DNA from: Tessaracoccus massiliensis
GTDB lineage: Bacteria > Actinomycetota > Actinomycetes > Propionibacteriales > Propionibacteriaceae
Reading direction: 5' to 3'
Assembly: GCF_000826065.2 (NCBI RefSeq)
Contig: NZ_LN623539.1
Location: forward strand, 150,914-214,913
Length of the DNA: 64,000 nucleotides
Below are positions 43,083 through 52,126 of the stretch, in pieces (positions within the stretch are counted from its first letter, which is position 1; every line of letters begins with the position of its first letter). Under the pieces are notes generated by a model, which had not been told where the DNA came from, searched no databases, and saw only the letters and a program-made list of their open reading frames with translations. Position numbers and translations under genes: made by a program.

Positions 43083-43240
43083 GTCCCTGAGCGTGCCCCG
43101 CGAGCAACGAGCCGGGCACGACGAAGGGCCCCCGCAGCCGATCCGACACCTCAACCACAGGGGTCAAGGTCACAGTCACGCTGCGGGGCCCTTCGTCGTG
43201 CCCGGCTCCTTCGTCGCAGGGGCCACGCTCAGGGACCAGC
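43083..43240. repeat. Large inverted repeat downstream of the sialidase gene
   Basis: Bases 43083-43140 and 43183-43240 are imperfect inverted copies (GTCCCTGAGCGTGCCCCGCG versus its complement near 43222-43235; GAGCCGGGCACGACGAAGGG versus 43188-43208). The last base touches the sialidase stop codon. It could act as a terminator. Confidence 0.65.
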
Positions 43241-46200
43241 TACTTCTTCTCGGGGCCTCCGAACATCACAATGTTGTTGAACACCCACTGGTTGCGCTGC
43301 GAGAAGGTGTAGCCACCCTCCGCCTTCGGCGCAGCAGCATAGACAGTGGTCATCGTGTACGAACGGCACGCATCCCCACCAGTAGCCGCAGTCTTGCACT
43401 CCGTGCGCCACTGGCGGCCAGCCGAGGTGAACACACCCGTCGCAGCATCGTCGGTAGCGGCCAGGTCACCCAACGGGTTGCCCTTCCACGACGCCTCCGT
43501 CATGTACGGCAGGTACGTCAGGTTGTTGAACGCCCAACCCTGCTTGACCACGAACTGGCCGTTCTCGATCAGCACCACAGTGGCCCAGATGTCCGTGCGG
43601 CAGCGCTCCGTCTGCGAGTACGGCTCACACTCGGTCATCCAATCGCGACCGTTGAGGTTCCGATGCAGACCAGGCAACGTGTACGGCGCGGTACGCACAT
43701 ACTTGTCCACCACAGGCTTCGTCGGCGTCACAGTCGGGGTCACCGTCGGCTTCTTCGTCGGCGCCGGAGTGGTCGGTGCAGGAGAGGTCGGCTCATCCGT
43801 CGGATCCACCGTGGGCTCGTCCGTCGGATCGACAGTCGGCTCAACCGTCGGATCCACCGTGGGCTCAACAGTCGGCTCAACAGTCGGCTCAACCGTCGGA
43901 TCGTCCGTCGGATCCACCGTGGGCTCGTCCGTCGGGTCCACCGTCGGCTCCTCCGTCGGATCGACAGTCAGCTCAACCGTCGGCTCCGGGTCGACGACGG
44001 GCTCGGCGCACTGGAACCAGGCGTTGGCCCAGTTGAAGTGGTCCTGCCCGTTGTGGCCGTTCGGGTCGAGCACCAGTTGGACACGCTCAACGCCGGTGAC
44101 GTCGATGGTGGCCCGCTGCGTGCCCGAGGCGGGGGTGACGACGCCAGAGGTCCACAGGTCCTCGCCACTGCCGTCCTCGACGGTGGCGATGACGCTGGCG
44201 GCGCTGTTGCCGGTACGCATGCGATCGTCGATGCCGTAGTCGAACTGAAGCTGCGTGCAATCGGCGGGGACGTCGATCACCACGCGGGACGCGGCGTGCG
44301 CGCCGATGCCCTTGGCGTAGGTGCGGCCGCTCAGCGTGATGGCGCCTCCGTCGCCCGCCTGATTCTCGCCGTTGGCCCGGTCGCGCTCCGCGGGACCCCA
44401 GCCGTTGGTGGACGAGACCCACTCCATGTCGGAGAGGTAGGTGCCGCCCGCGATCAGGTCGAAGGACCCGGTCACCAGAGTCATGTCCCCGCTGGTGAGG
44501 GTTGCGGTGAAGTCGTCCCAACCCGTCCGATCGGCCGAATCGAGCTGCAGCGACACCGTCGTGGTGCTGTTGGGCGCCACGGCCACGGTGGCGGGCTGGC
44601 CGAGGAAGATCTCGTTGCGCTCCACGCCGAGCGTCACGGAGTGCGCCTCGTCGGTGCGGTTGCGCACCTCCACGCTCAGCGTGACCTTGTCGCCGGCCTG
44701 CTGGACCGAAAGCTTGTCCGCGGTAATGGGGCTGGAGGCCACGACGGTGGCGTCCGCGATCGCGCGGATGACGGCGTCGCGCTTGGCGTCCATCGCGGCG
44801 CGGTTGGCCTGCAAATCCGCCAGGCTGATCGGGTGCGTCAGCGCCGCGGCCACCGCGGCGTGCTGCTCGCCCAACTCCTCCTTGGCGATGTCGAGCAGCT
44901 CGGCATCCTCCTGGCCGTCCTTGAACAGTTCCCATCGGATGGACGTCACCGGGCCGTCGGCCCCTGGGTAGACGAGGTACTCGTCGCCCTGCGCGTAACG
45001 GAAACTCGGGTTCTCGTAGACGTCGACCGGCCACGAGTTGTACGTCCAGCGCAGGTAGCCGTCGAGGTCGCGCTGCTCTACCACCCACGGGATCACCCGC
45101 ACGTTCATGGGAGCTGATGCCGTGATGGTGTTGGGGTTGGTCGGCTGGGCCCACGTGTAATACAGGGTGGGCTGCCCCTCCGCGCGGCGGCGGTCGATGA
45201 GTTCCTGCGACACGTTGTTCAGGAACGACAGGTTGAACGCGATGTAATCGGCGATATCAGCCTCGGCCAGGGTGTTGGCGGCCAGCGCGATCTTGTTGTT
45301 CCATTCAGGGTTGACCGCATCGACCACCGCGAACATGGCGTTCATCCGGGTCAGCGTCTGCTCGTCGAAGGCCAGCGACGTGTCGTCGAACCAGCCCTTC
45401 TCCTTCAGGTGCGCGTCGAAGGCGGTGAGGAAGTCGCCCCACGCCTTGTTGTAGCGGGCGCTGCCCACAGTGACCGGCTCGCTGACCGACTGGCCGGTGC
45501 GGGTGTCGATGTAGTACAGGCGGTCGCGGCTCTGGAACTGCAGCATCGTGAACGCGTGGATGCGGTTGGCGATGCCGGCGGCCTTCGCGTCGGTGACCAG
45601 TCGGTCGAACACGTCGAAGTCGAACGTGAAGTCCGTGCCGTCGTAGTGCCACTCGACGGTGGAGCGGTAGTTGCCGGCCGTCTGCGGCCGGATGACGCCC
45701 TGGTGATCCACCAGCCACGGGTCCTCGACGATCGCGAGGTTCAGCACGTCCTGACCGGCCTCGGCCATGTCCTCCCAGTACGGGACGAGGGCCTGGAAGT
45801 GCTCTTCGCTCCAATGCTCGAGGCCCAGGTGGTCGGCCACCGTGTCGGGGTGCTGCCACAGGTCGAGCACGAACGGGCGGTCCGGCACGTCGCGGAACTC
45901 GAGGTCAGGCACCTCGACGGTGAGCGGGTAGCGGCCCACCTCACCGGCGGAGGTACTGACGGTAATGGTGGTGGTGTAGGTGCCTGCAGCCGTGCTCACG
46001 GGGACGCGCACGGTGAGCCAGATGGGCTGGTTCATGCCTTCCGGCACGTCCACCGATTCCCTGACCTCCAACGGATCGGCGATGAGCTCCCCGGTCAGAC
46101 CCGTCTGGTTAGGGATGTAGCGGGCGTAGCGGACGTCCACGGTGCCGGGGAAGTCCCCACCTGCGACGGTGGCCTTCAGCCCCGTCACTTCGGTGCCGGC

Positions 46201-48669
46201 CGTTACCGCGAGCTGGGCGCTGGCGCGGCTGTTGGCCGGAATGAGCAGGTCAAGATCGTGGGCCTCCTCGATGGCGCCGCCCACCCGCCCGACGCGGGTC
46301 ATCGACGAGGTGTCGAACGAACCGGTGGGCACCCACACGTGGGCGTCCACGCCGGCAGGGATCTCCCGCAGGCTCACCGGGAAGAGATCGGCCGTCGCGG
46401 AGACGCTCTGGCCCGCGCCGGTGGCGGTGGCCCGGTAGGTCGTGGACCAGGAGCCCGCGAGGATGTCGGCCTCGGTCACGTTGTGGCTGGGGCTGTTGTT
46501 TTTGCAGGCATAGCTGGCGCCGGGGGCGAGCGACGAGTAGTTGCAGGCCGGAGCGGAGCCCGACGGTGCGGTGAACGTGATGTTGGTCAGCGGCACGTTG
46601 CCGGTGTTGTGGACCTCCACCCACGGCTGGATGCGGTCGCCCAGCATGCCGTCGGGCGCGTTGGCGTAGATGGCGTCGACCACCGGGCGGATCTCGAAGG
46701 CCGGCTGCGCCACGAAACCGGTGCCCTGCGCGACCTGCACGTCGATCTGGTCGAAGCTGGTGCCCTGCGCGTTGGCGTAGGTGACCTCGACAGGGTGACG
46801 GCGCGCGTCCGCGGTCACGGGCGGCGTCACCTGGAGCGTGACGGTCGTCGACTCGCCTGCGGCCAGGGCCGGCACCGCGACGGGCTCGGCGGCCCAGCCG
46901 TCGGTGCTGACATCGACGCTGCCCGCAGGCAGAGCGACGCCGCTCTGGTTGGTGACCTCCACGGTGACGGGGGCGGCGACGCCACCGGTCATGTTCGACG
47001 CGCTGGCCTCCAGGCTGGCGCACACGCCGCCCAGCCAGTCAAGGTCGAACGAGGTGTAGGAGATGTGCCGGTAGCCGTCGCGCTCGTAGAAGAGGCCGAA
47101 GCCGCCCTCGCCCAGCACGCCGTTCTCGTCGGGCAGCGGGGTGAGGGTGGAATACCCCACCGCACCGGACTGGATCTCCTTGGCGACGGGCCAGGTGTCG
47201 CCGGAGTCGCAGGACATGCGCACGGTGAGGTTGCGGCGCACGTTGGTGTTGGCGGTGTTGGAGAACAGCAGGATCTGGGCCTTGGGATCGGTGGGTGCCG
47301 CGTCGGGGAAGGCCCGGATGATCGAGCCGTTGTTGGCAGGGTCGGGAAGCTGGGCGTCACGCTGGAACGCGGTGTAGGTCTCGCCCTGGTCCTTGGAGAT
47401 GGCCACATTCCGGGCAGGAGCCGCGCGCGAGTTGAGCATCACGTCGCCGTTGGCGAGCTCAACCGTCTTGTTCTCGTCAGCGCCGGGGCCCACCCGGGAG
47501 GAGGCCTGCCAGGTGGCACCGTGGTCGTCGGAGTAGGCGGAGAATGCGTAATTCTGGCCGTTGCTGCGCACGGTGTACTGCTGGATGAGGCGCCCGGCGT
47601 GCTCGCCCTGGCGCAACTGGATGCCCTCGCCGGATGCAGCGAAGAACCCTCCCCAGTTGGTCTTACCGGCCTTCAGCTGATCGGTGATGCGGTGGTGGGT
47701 CCAGGTGAGACCGTTGTCCGCGGAGACGGAGTAGTCGGCGTGGAGCACGTTGGGGTCCCCGTGGCTGGCGCCGGTGCCACCGCCTGCGAAGCCCTGGTTG
47801 ATGGAGGCGGCGTAGAAGAGGAACACCTTGTCCTCCTCGCGGTCCACCAGCACGGACGCGTCGCCGTAGCCGTTGGGGGCCGGGCTCTGGCGCACCACGG
47901 TCTGCGGGCCCCAGGTCTCACCGCCGTCGGTGGAGCGCCGCATCAGCATGGTGATGTTGGAGGGCAGGTCCGCCATCGACGGGCGGCCGTCGTAGAAGGC
48001 GAGGATGTCGCCGTTGGGCGCGACGGTGAGCGCCGGGATGCGGTAGCGCAGCCAACCGGCCTCACCGCGGGTGGCGAGGTCCTTCAACTCGAGGCCCTCG
48101 GCCAGTCCGTCGGCTGAGCCCCAGGGGGTGGGCTCTGCAGGATCGGTGGGCTCGGGGTCGACTGGGGGATCCGTGGGTTCGACGGGTGCTGCCACGGGGA
48201 GCGAGCCGTTGAGGGTGGTCACGATGGGGTCGCCGCCTGCGGTGGGGGTCTGCGTCCAGGTGAGGTCGAACTCGGCCTTGCCTGCCGCGGCGTCGGCCTC
48301 GGTCACGGTGTAGGTGATCTGCGGGTTGCCGGTGGGCGCGCAGCTGTAGACACCTGCCACGCCTGCGGGGAATCCCTGCCAGTCACACTGATCGGCGTTG
48401 GTGAGGGTGGTGGAGCTTCCCACGATGTTCCGCTCTGGCGCCTGCGCGTCGGATTGCATGCGGAACCGCAGTTCAACGACGTCGCCCACCTCGTAGACGT
48501 CCTTGGCTGGCAAAACCCGCTCCAGTTGGACCTGCCCGATGTTCACGTCCTGCCACTCCCCCACGGCTGGCGTGGTGGAGGCGGCAGCCTGTTGCACAGG
48601 CCCCGTGACCAGCCCGGTCATCGCCATGGCGGCGGCAACCAGGAGTGCAGAAAGTCGTCGTAGCTTCAT
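43240..48669 (-). CDS. Secreted multidomain sialidase plus GH123-like glycosidase
   Basis: 1809 residues. Signal peptide (LSALLVAAAMAMTGLVTG), then a beta domain to about 170. GH33 sialidase at about 200-550: YRIPALT and five Asp-box-like repeats (STDGGETW, SADNGLTW, SDDHGATW, SKDQGETY, SCDSGDTW). NEW3/CARDB-like linkers at about 550-760. GH123-like barrel with DUF4091 at about 780-1260: acidic pair in SLAFDEQTL near 1098 and YPGADGPVTSIRWELFKDG. NPCBM-like domain at about 1410-1555, (E)PTVDPTD repeats at 1560-1640, and two tandem copies of a Cys/Trp domain at the end. ATG 48669 has AGGGGA. It probably strips sialic acid, then N-acetylgalactosamine, from host glycans. Confidence 0.85.
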   Translation of the reverse strand: MKLRRLSALLVAAAMAMTGLVTGPVQQAAASTTPAVGEWQDVNIGQVQLERVLPAKDVYEVGDVVELRFRMQSDAQAPERNIVGSSTTLTNADQCDWQGFPAGVAGVYSCAPTGNPQITYTVTEADAAAGKAEFDLTWTQTPTAGGDPIVTTLNGSLPVAAPVEPTDPPVDPEPTDPAEPTPWGSADGLAEGLELKDLATRGEAGWLRYRIPALTVAPNGDILAFYDGRPSMADLPSNITMLMRRSTDGGETWGPQTVVRQSPAPNGYGDASVLVDREEDKVFLFYAASINQGFAGGGTGASHGDPNVLHADYSVSADNGLTWTHHRITDQLKAGKTNWGGFFAASGEGIQLRQGEHAGRLIQQYTVRSNGQNYAFSAYSDDHGATWQASSRVGPGADENKTVELANGDVMLNSRAAPARNVAISKDQGETYTAFQRDAQLPDPANNGSIIRAFPDAAPTDPKAQILLFSNTANTNVRRNLTVRMSCDSGDTWPVAKEIQSGAVGYSTLTPLPDENGVLGEGGFGLFYERDGYRHISYTSFDLDWLGGVCASLEASASNMTGGVAAPVTVEVTNQSGVALPAGSVDVSTDGWAAEPVAVPALAAGESTTVTLQVTPPVTADARRHPVEVTYANAQGTSFDQIDVQVAQGTGFVAQPAFEIRPVVDAIYANAPDGMLGDRIQPWVEVHNTGNVPLTNITFTAPSGSAPACNYSSLAPGASYACKNNSPSHNVTEADILAGSWSTTYRATATGAGQSVSATADLFPVSLREIPAGVDAHVWVPTGSFDTSSMTRVGRVGGAIEEAHDLDLLIPANSRASAQLAVTAGTEVTGLKATVAGGDFPGTVDVRYARYIPNQTGLTGELIADPLEVRESVDVPEGMNQPIWLTVRVPVSTAAGTYTTTITVSTSAGEVGRYPLTVEVPDLEFRDVPDRPFVLDLWQHPDTVADHLGLEHWSEEHFQALVPYWEDMAEAGQDVLNLAIVEDPWLVDHQGVIRPQTAGNYRSTVEWHYDGTDFTFDFDVFDRLVTDAKAAGIANRIHAFTMLQFQSRDRLYYIDTRTGQSVSEPVTVGSARYNKAWGDFLTAFDAHLKEKGWFDDTSLAFDEQTLTRMNAMFAVVDAVNPEWNNKIALAANTLAEADIADYIAFNLSFLNNVSQELIDRRRAEGQPTLYYTWAQPTNPNTITASAPMNVRVIPWVVEQRDLDGYLRWTYNSWPVDVYENPSFRYAQGDEYLVYPGADGPVTSIRWELFKDGQEDAELLDIAKEELGEQHAAVAAALTHPISLADLQANRAAMDAKRDAVIRAIADATVVASSPITADKLSVQQAGDKVTLSVEVRNRTDEAHSVTLGVERNEIFLGQPATVAVAPNSTTTVSLQLDSADRTGWDDFTATLTSGDMTLVTGSFDLIAGGTYLSDMEWVSSTNGWGPAERDRANGENQAGDGGAITLSGRTYAKGIGAHAASRVVIDVPADCTQLQFDYGIDDRMRTGNSAASVIATVEDGSGEDLWTSGVVTPASGTQRATIDVTGVERVQLVLDPNGHNGQDHFNWANAWFQCAEPVVDPEPTVELTVDPTEEPTVDPTDEPTVDPTDDPTVEPTVEPTVEPTVDPTVEPTVDPTDEPTVDPTDEPTSPAPTTPAPTKKPTVTPTVTPTKPVVDKYVRTAPYTLPGLHRNLNGRDWMTECEPYSQTERCRTDIWATVVLIENGQFVVKQGWAFNNLTYLPYMTEASWKGNPLGDLAATDDAATGVFTSAGRQWRTECKTAATGGDACRSYTMTTVYAAAPKAEGGYTFSQRNQWVFNNIVMFGGPEKK
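43790..43985 (-). repeat. Coding repeat for the PTVDPT linker
   Basis: About 195 bp of degenerate 9- and 18-nt units coding PTVDPTDE / PTVEPT. It is a flexible acidic linker between the NPCBM-like domain and the C-terminal repeat domain of the sialidase. Such tracts change length easily by slippage. Confidence 0.85.
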
Positions 48670-48944
48670 CGCTTGCGTCCCCTTCGTGGCACACGGGCAT
48701 CCTTGCCCGCGTGAGGTCAGGGTAGGACACACGCGCAGGGAATCCCACCGTTATCGCCGAGCCGATCAGTCGCAATGACGAAGGCGTCATCCTGAGTGTT
48801 CGCGAGGGACGAGCGAACGTATCGACGGAGCCCCGCCGCCGTTCCCTGAGCCAGCCGCTCGCGGCTGGTCGAAGGGCCCCCGCAGCCGATCTGCCACCTG
48901 ATCCACAGCGGCTGCGTTCCGCCGAACTGCTGTGTCTGTCTGGT

Positions 48945-48991
48945 TTAGCTGAAGGGTTTGGTACCGACTATGTACGAAGGCCTTCAGCTAA
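48945..48991. repeat. 47-bp palindrome inside a composite repeat
   Basis: Arms TTAGCTGAAGG (48945-48955) and CCTTCAGCTAA (48981-48991) are perfect. The centre has a second pair, GTAC (48961-48964 and 48972-48975). The sequence is lower in GC than its surroundings. It lies in the region that in sister copies is continuous, so it looks inserted. Confidence 0.6.
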
Positions 48992-49048
48992 GACGCCATA
49001 GGCAGTTCCGCGCCTGTTCCACTGCGGCGGTGTTCCGCCGAGGCTGGA

Positions 49049-49145
49049 GGGGGAAGACGGACGCGAGTGTTACCCATGAGCTTGGACGGCGACGTTTGGT
49101 TGTCGCTTCCCGGCGTGGCCTCGAAACTCGCGTCCTTCTTCCCCC
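49049..49145. repeat. 97-bp inverted-repeat element, copy B
   Basis: Arms 49049-49068 (GGGGGAAGACGGACGCGAGT) and 49126-49145 match at 19 of 20 as an inverted repeat; total 97 bp, same orientation as copy A. Confidence 0.85.
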
Positions 49146-49317
49146 ACCCCCCGCTTCAACGCCTCTGCTCGTCGGGGCTCACTGCCGACACCGTTGTCTG
49201 CGTGGTCGCCGGAGCGCCCGGCGTCGGGGTGCGTGTTGGGTGTCGCCGTTGCCGGGCAACCAGGGCTCTGAGTGCGGGTTGGCGCCGGAGAAGCACTTGC
49301 ATCCACCCGACCCCCAG
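49146..49317. repeat. Composite repeat, second module, copy B
   Basis: Follows copy B directly, with CGTCGGGGTGCGTGTTGG, GCCGTTGCCGGGCAACCAG and GCCGGAGAAGCACTTGCAT. Between here and 49533 I see only short dyads (TTGAAC/GTTCAA near 49331-49348, GGCGGGGC/GCCCC near 49371-49387), no gene. Confidence 0.7.
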
Positions 49318-49533
49318 CATTGCGAGGGTGTTGAACTTCGTCGTTCAAGGTCCTGTTCACTCGGGAGGCTGGCGGGGCATCTGCCCCACCGCCTACTACG
49401 TGCACACCCTACTGGGAGCAGTTCCAGCCACGGCGATGCGGTGAGGACACTCATCGGTTCTGACCAAACCGGCCCGTGGCGTGCCCCGCGACGAAGGAAC
49501 CGACACGACGCTTCACCACGGGGGGCCAGGGTC

Positions 49534-50319
49534 TCAGCGGCCGATCCAGCCCATCAGCACGGGCAGCAGCGGGGCGCCGAGGAAGGCGACGATGTCGAGC
49601 AACGAATGCACGACGACCAGCGGCATCACCCGCTTGATCTTCAGGTACAGCCAACCGAAGGCCAGGCCCATCACGAGGTTGCCGATGAAACCGCCGAAAC
49701 CCTGGTAGAGGTGGTAGCCGCCACGGATGAAGGCGCTCACCACGATGATCACCCACATCCGGCCGCCGCTCTGCGCCCAGCGGGTGAACAGGTAGCCCAC
49801 CATGACCACCTCTTCGAGCACACCGTTCATGATGGCGCGGGCCACGAGCATGGGGATGGTCCACCACGTGGCGGCGAGGTTGGCGGGCGAGACCTGCGTG
49901 TTGATGCCGATGGCCACCGCGAACAGGTAGAACGCCAGCCCGGCCACGCCGATGACGGCGAAGATGCCGAAACCCCAGGCCAGGTCGAAACGGGGCCGAC
50001 GCAGGTCGAAGCCCATCACCCGCCACGGGCCCTCCGGCGGGCGGTGGTGCACGGCCAGCAGGAACAGCACCAGCACCACCGGCATCAGCGGGAACACCAG
50101 GCCTGCGAGTTGGTAGGCGAAGTCGAGCCACGGCCGGTCCGGCGTGGTGGAGGTGTTCATCCGCGTCACCTGCTGCCCGAGCGGTTCGGGGCGGGTGAGC
50201 TTGTTGATGATGGACAAGATGGCGTAGACGGCGGACTGACCCAGCGAGATCAGCAGCACCACGACGATCTCGGCGCGCAGGCGGTTGAGCCGCGGGCGGG
50301 GCGCGACGGCTTCGGACAT
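49534..50319 (-). CDS. CPBP-family intramembrane metalloprotease
   Basis: A 261-residue membrane protein (about seven spans) of the Rce1/CPBP type. Active-site motifs: EE in MNGVLEEVVMVGYLFTRWA, then RGGYHLYQGFGG and HSLLDIVAFLG. The usual EExxxR is stretched here (EEVVMVGYLFTR), so activity should be confirmed. ATG 50319 chosen (MSEAVAPRPRLNRLRAE). Four bases after the proline dehydrogenase stop, same strand, so probably one operon. Confidence 0.85.
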   Translation of the reverse strand: MSEAVAPRPRLNRLRAEIVVVLLISLGQSAVYAILSIINKLTRPEPLGQQVTRMNTSTTPDRPWLDFAYQLAGLVFPLMPVVLVLFLLAVHHRPPEGPWRVMGFDLRRPRFDLAWGFGIFAVIGVAGLAFYLFAVAIGINTQVSPANLAATWWTIPMLVARAIMNGVLEEVVMVGYLFTRWAQSGGRMWVIIVVSAFIRGGYHLYQGFGGFIGNLVMGLAFGWLYLKIKRVMPLVVVHSLLDIVAFLGAPLLPVLMGWIGR

Positions 50320-50323
50320 GGGC

Positions 50324-51235
50324 TCAGCTCTTGTCGGCCACGGCGCGCAGGTAGCTGAAGGCGGTGCGCGGCCTGGCCGCAATCCGGGTGGTGAGGTACT
50401 CGAACCAGCCGGGGCCGAACGGCACGTAGGTGCGGGACCGGTAGCCGATGTCGGTGAGGCGCCGCTGCTCGAGCGGGCGCACCCCGTAGAACATCTGGAA
50501 CTCGAACCCGGAGCGCGGGATGGCGTTGCGCCTGGCCAGGTCCTGCGCGATGGCGATCAGTGTGGGGTCGTGCGAGGCCAGCATGGCGTAGGCGCCCGAT
50601 TCCATCGCGACGCGCAGGCAGCGCACCAGGGCGAGTTGCTTGTCCCGTTCCTTGCGGAAACCCACCGACGGCGGCACCGGGTAGGAGCCCACGCACAGGC
50701 GCAGCCGCGCCCCGTCGGACGACAACTCCGCGACGTCGCGCTCCGCCCGTCGGATGTCCGCCGGCAGGGTGATGCCGAGCGTGGGGTAGCCGTCGTGCGC
50801 CCAGCGCCACAGATCGATCGTGGCCTGGTACTCGTCAGCTCCCTGCATCTCCAGCGTCAGCAGTGCTCCGGCGCCCTCGGCGGCGGCGCACAGGTCGCCC
50901 AGCACGGCGGCGGCCCGGTCGCGGTCCGCACGCAGCCCCAGCGACGAGGGCTTGACCGAGAGCTCGGCCCCCTCGGCCAGGTCCCCGAGGTCCGTCAGCG
51001 TCTCGGCGATCATCTCCGGGGATTCCGACTCGTCGTCGCTGACGGGGAGGTAAGCCAGCGAGATCAGCAGCCCCTGTGTCCGCAGCTTGCGGGCCACGGA
51101 GATGGCCGCGGATTCCTCGGGCACGACGTAGGCGCTGGCGAACTCCTCCGCCACGCCGCTGCCCAACGCTGCGTTCTGCACGCGTCGGGAGCGGATGATG
51201 GTGCGCACGGCGCTGTTGACTCGGGACATGGTCAT
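50324..51235 (-). CDS. Proline dehydrogenase
   Basis: A monofunctional FAD-dependent proline dehydrogenase that oxidises proline to P5C. It is 303 residues, barrel type. LTLEMQGADEYQATIDLW, RLRLCVGSYPVPPSVGF (the usual LVKGAYxEP segment is altered to LCVGSYPVP), ASHDPTLIAIAQDLA and FEFQMFYGVRPLEQRRL with the YG-R---R substrate-binding signature. ATG 51235 overlaps the upstream stop (ATGA). The paired 1-pyrroline-5-carboxylate dehydrogenase is not in this window. Confidence 0.88.
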   Translation of the reverse strand: MTMSRVNSAVRTIIRSRRVQNAALGSGVAEEFASAYVVPEESAAISVARKLRTQGLLISLAYLPVSDDESESPEMIAETLTDLGDLAEGAELSVKPSSLGLRADRDRAAAVLGDLCAAAEGAGALLTLEMQGADEYQATIDLWRWAHDGYPTLGITLPADIRRAERDVAELSSDGARLRLCVGSYPVPPSVGFRKERDKQLALVRCLRVAMESGAYAMLASHDPTLIAIAQDLARRNAIPRSGFEFQMFYGVRPLEQRRLTDIGYRSRTYVPFGPGWFEYLTTRIAARPRTAFSYLRAVADKS

Positions 51236-52032
51236 TCCTTCCCGGCGGAGGCCTTGGCGAGGGTGTCGCGGATCCCGCGCAGGGCGCCGCCGAGCAGGTC
51301 TTCGCGTTCGTGCCTGGAGCGGGCCCGCCGCGTCGACACCTCGAGGACCACGTGCCCGGTGTAGCCGCGGCCTGCGATCTCGGCGAGGACCTCCCACGCG
51401 TTCTGGTCCCCCTCGCCGGGCAGGAGGTGCTCGTCCTTGAATGAGCCGCGGCCGTCTGTGAAGTGCACGTTGGCGAGCCTGTCGCCCCAGGCGTGCACGA
51501 AATCCATCGACTGGCGCTGCGACGTGGAGGCGTGCGACAGGTCCAGCGTCAGGTAGTCGTAGTCGTACGGGGTGGGGTCCCACCCGGGTAGGTAGGTCTT
51601 CATCGACCCGGCCGGGGTGCGCCACGGGAACATGTTCTCGACGCAGAACTTCACGTCGCTGTCCGCGTTGAGGCGCTTGACGCCCTCCACGAAACCGGCC
51701 CCGTATTCGCGCTGCCAGCGGAAGGGCGGGTGCAGCACGACGGTGTCGCCACCCAACTGCTCAACCGCCTCGCCGGATCGGCGGAGCTTGCCCCAGGCGT
51801 CGCTGCCCCACGTGCCCTGGGTCACCAGGAGGGTGGGCGCGTGCACCGAGAGGACCGGCACCCCGTGGTAATCGGCCAGCTTCTTGACGGCGTCGATGTC
51901 GGTGGACAGGGAATCCACGCCGATCATCAACTCGATCCCGTCGTAGCCCAGCGCCGCGGCCAACTCGAATGCGCTGGCGGAGGCTTCCGGGTAGACGGAA
52001 GTGGTCGACAACAGAACCTTCGACTGGGTCAC
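51232..52032 (-). CDS. Sugar phosphate isomerase/epimerase-like TIM-barrel protein
   Basis: A 266-residue AP-endonuclease-2/xylose-isomerase-like barrel. Metal-binding positions are plausible: E in GYDGIELMIG, H in LSVHAPTLL, H in VVLHPPFRWQ, E in FCVENMF, D in LTLDLSHAST, H in ANVHFTDG, E in VVLEVSTR. The substrate is unknown. GTG 52032 preferred (VTQSKVLLSTTSVYPE). It leads a three-gene overlapping run with proline dehydrogenase and the CPBP protease. Confidence 0.82.
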   Translation of the reverse strand: MTQSKVLLSTTSVYPEASASAFELAAALGYDGIELMIGVDSLSTDIDAVKKLADYHGVPVLSVHAPTLLVTQGTWGSDAWGKLRRSGEAVEQLGGDTVVLHPPFRWQREYGAGFVEGVKRLNADSDVKFCVENMFPWRTPAGSMKTYLPGWDPTPYDYDYLTLDLSHASTSQRQSMDFVHAWGDRLANVHFTDGRGSFKDEHLLPGEGDQNAWEVLAEIAGRGYTGHVVLEVSTRRARSRHEREDLLGGALRGIRDTLAKASAGKE

Positions 52033-52126
52033 ACCGGCTACCCTACCGCGCACTCCGCCTCGCCGTAATGCTCCCTTATGGGGCCCCGATTAGTAGTTTC
52101 GGCCCCCTGGGAGGAACAATGACGCT

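Noticed and set aside
42544..43239. Several 60-110 residue frames (for example MKDASFEATLGRDNRM...) in the composite repeats, also seen near 59058
   Set aside because: The same peptide-like stretches appear in copies with different frames and stops. Inverted-arm conservation at the DNA level explains them better than coding.
43790..43985. Short regular repeats that could suggest a CRISPR array
   Set aside because: Units are 9/18 nt without unique spacers and are in frame, coding the PTVDPT linker.
45409..48117. A 902-residue open frame antisense to the sialidase gene
   Set aside because: It mirrors codon-position bias of the real gene. It has no recognisable motif, and the sialidase strand has signal peptide, catalytic motifs and domains.
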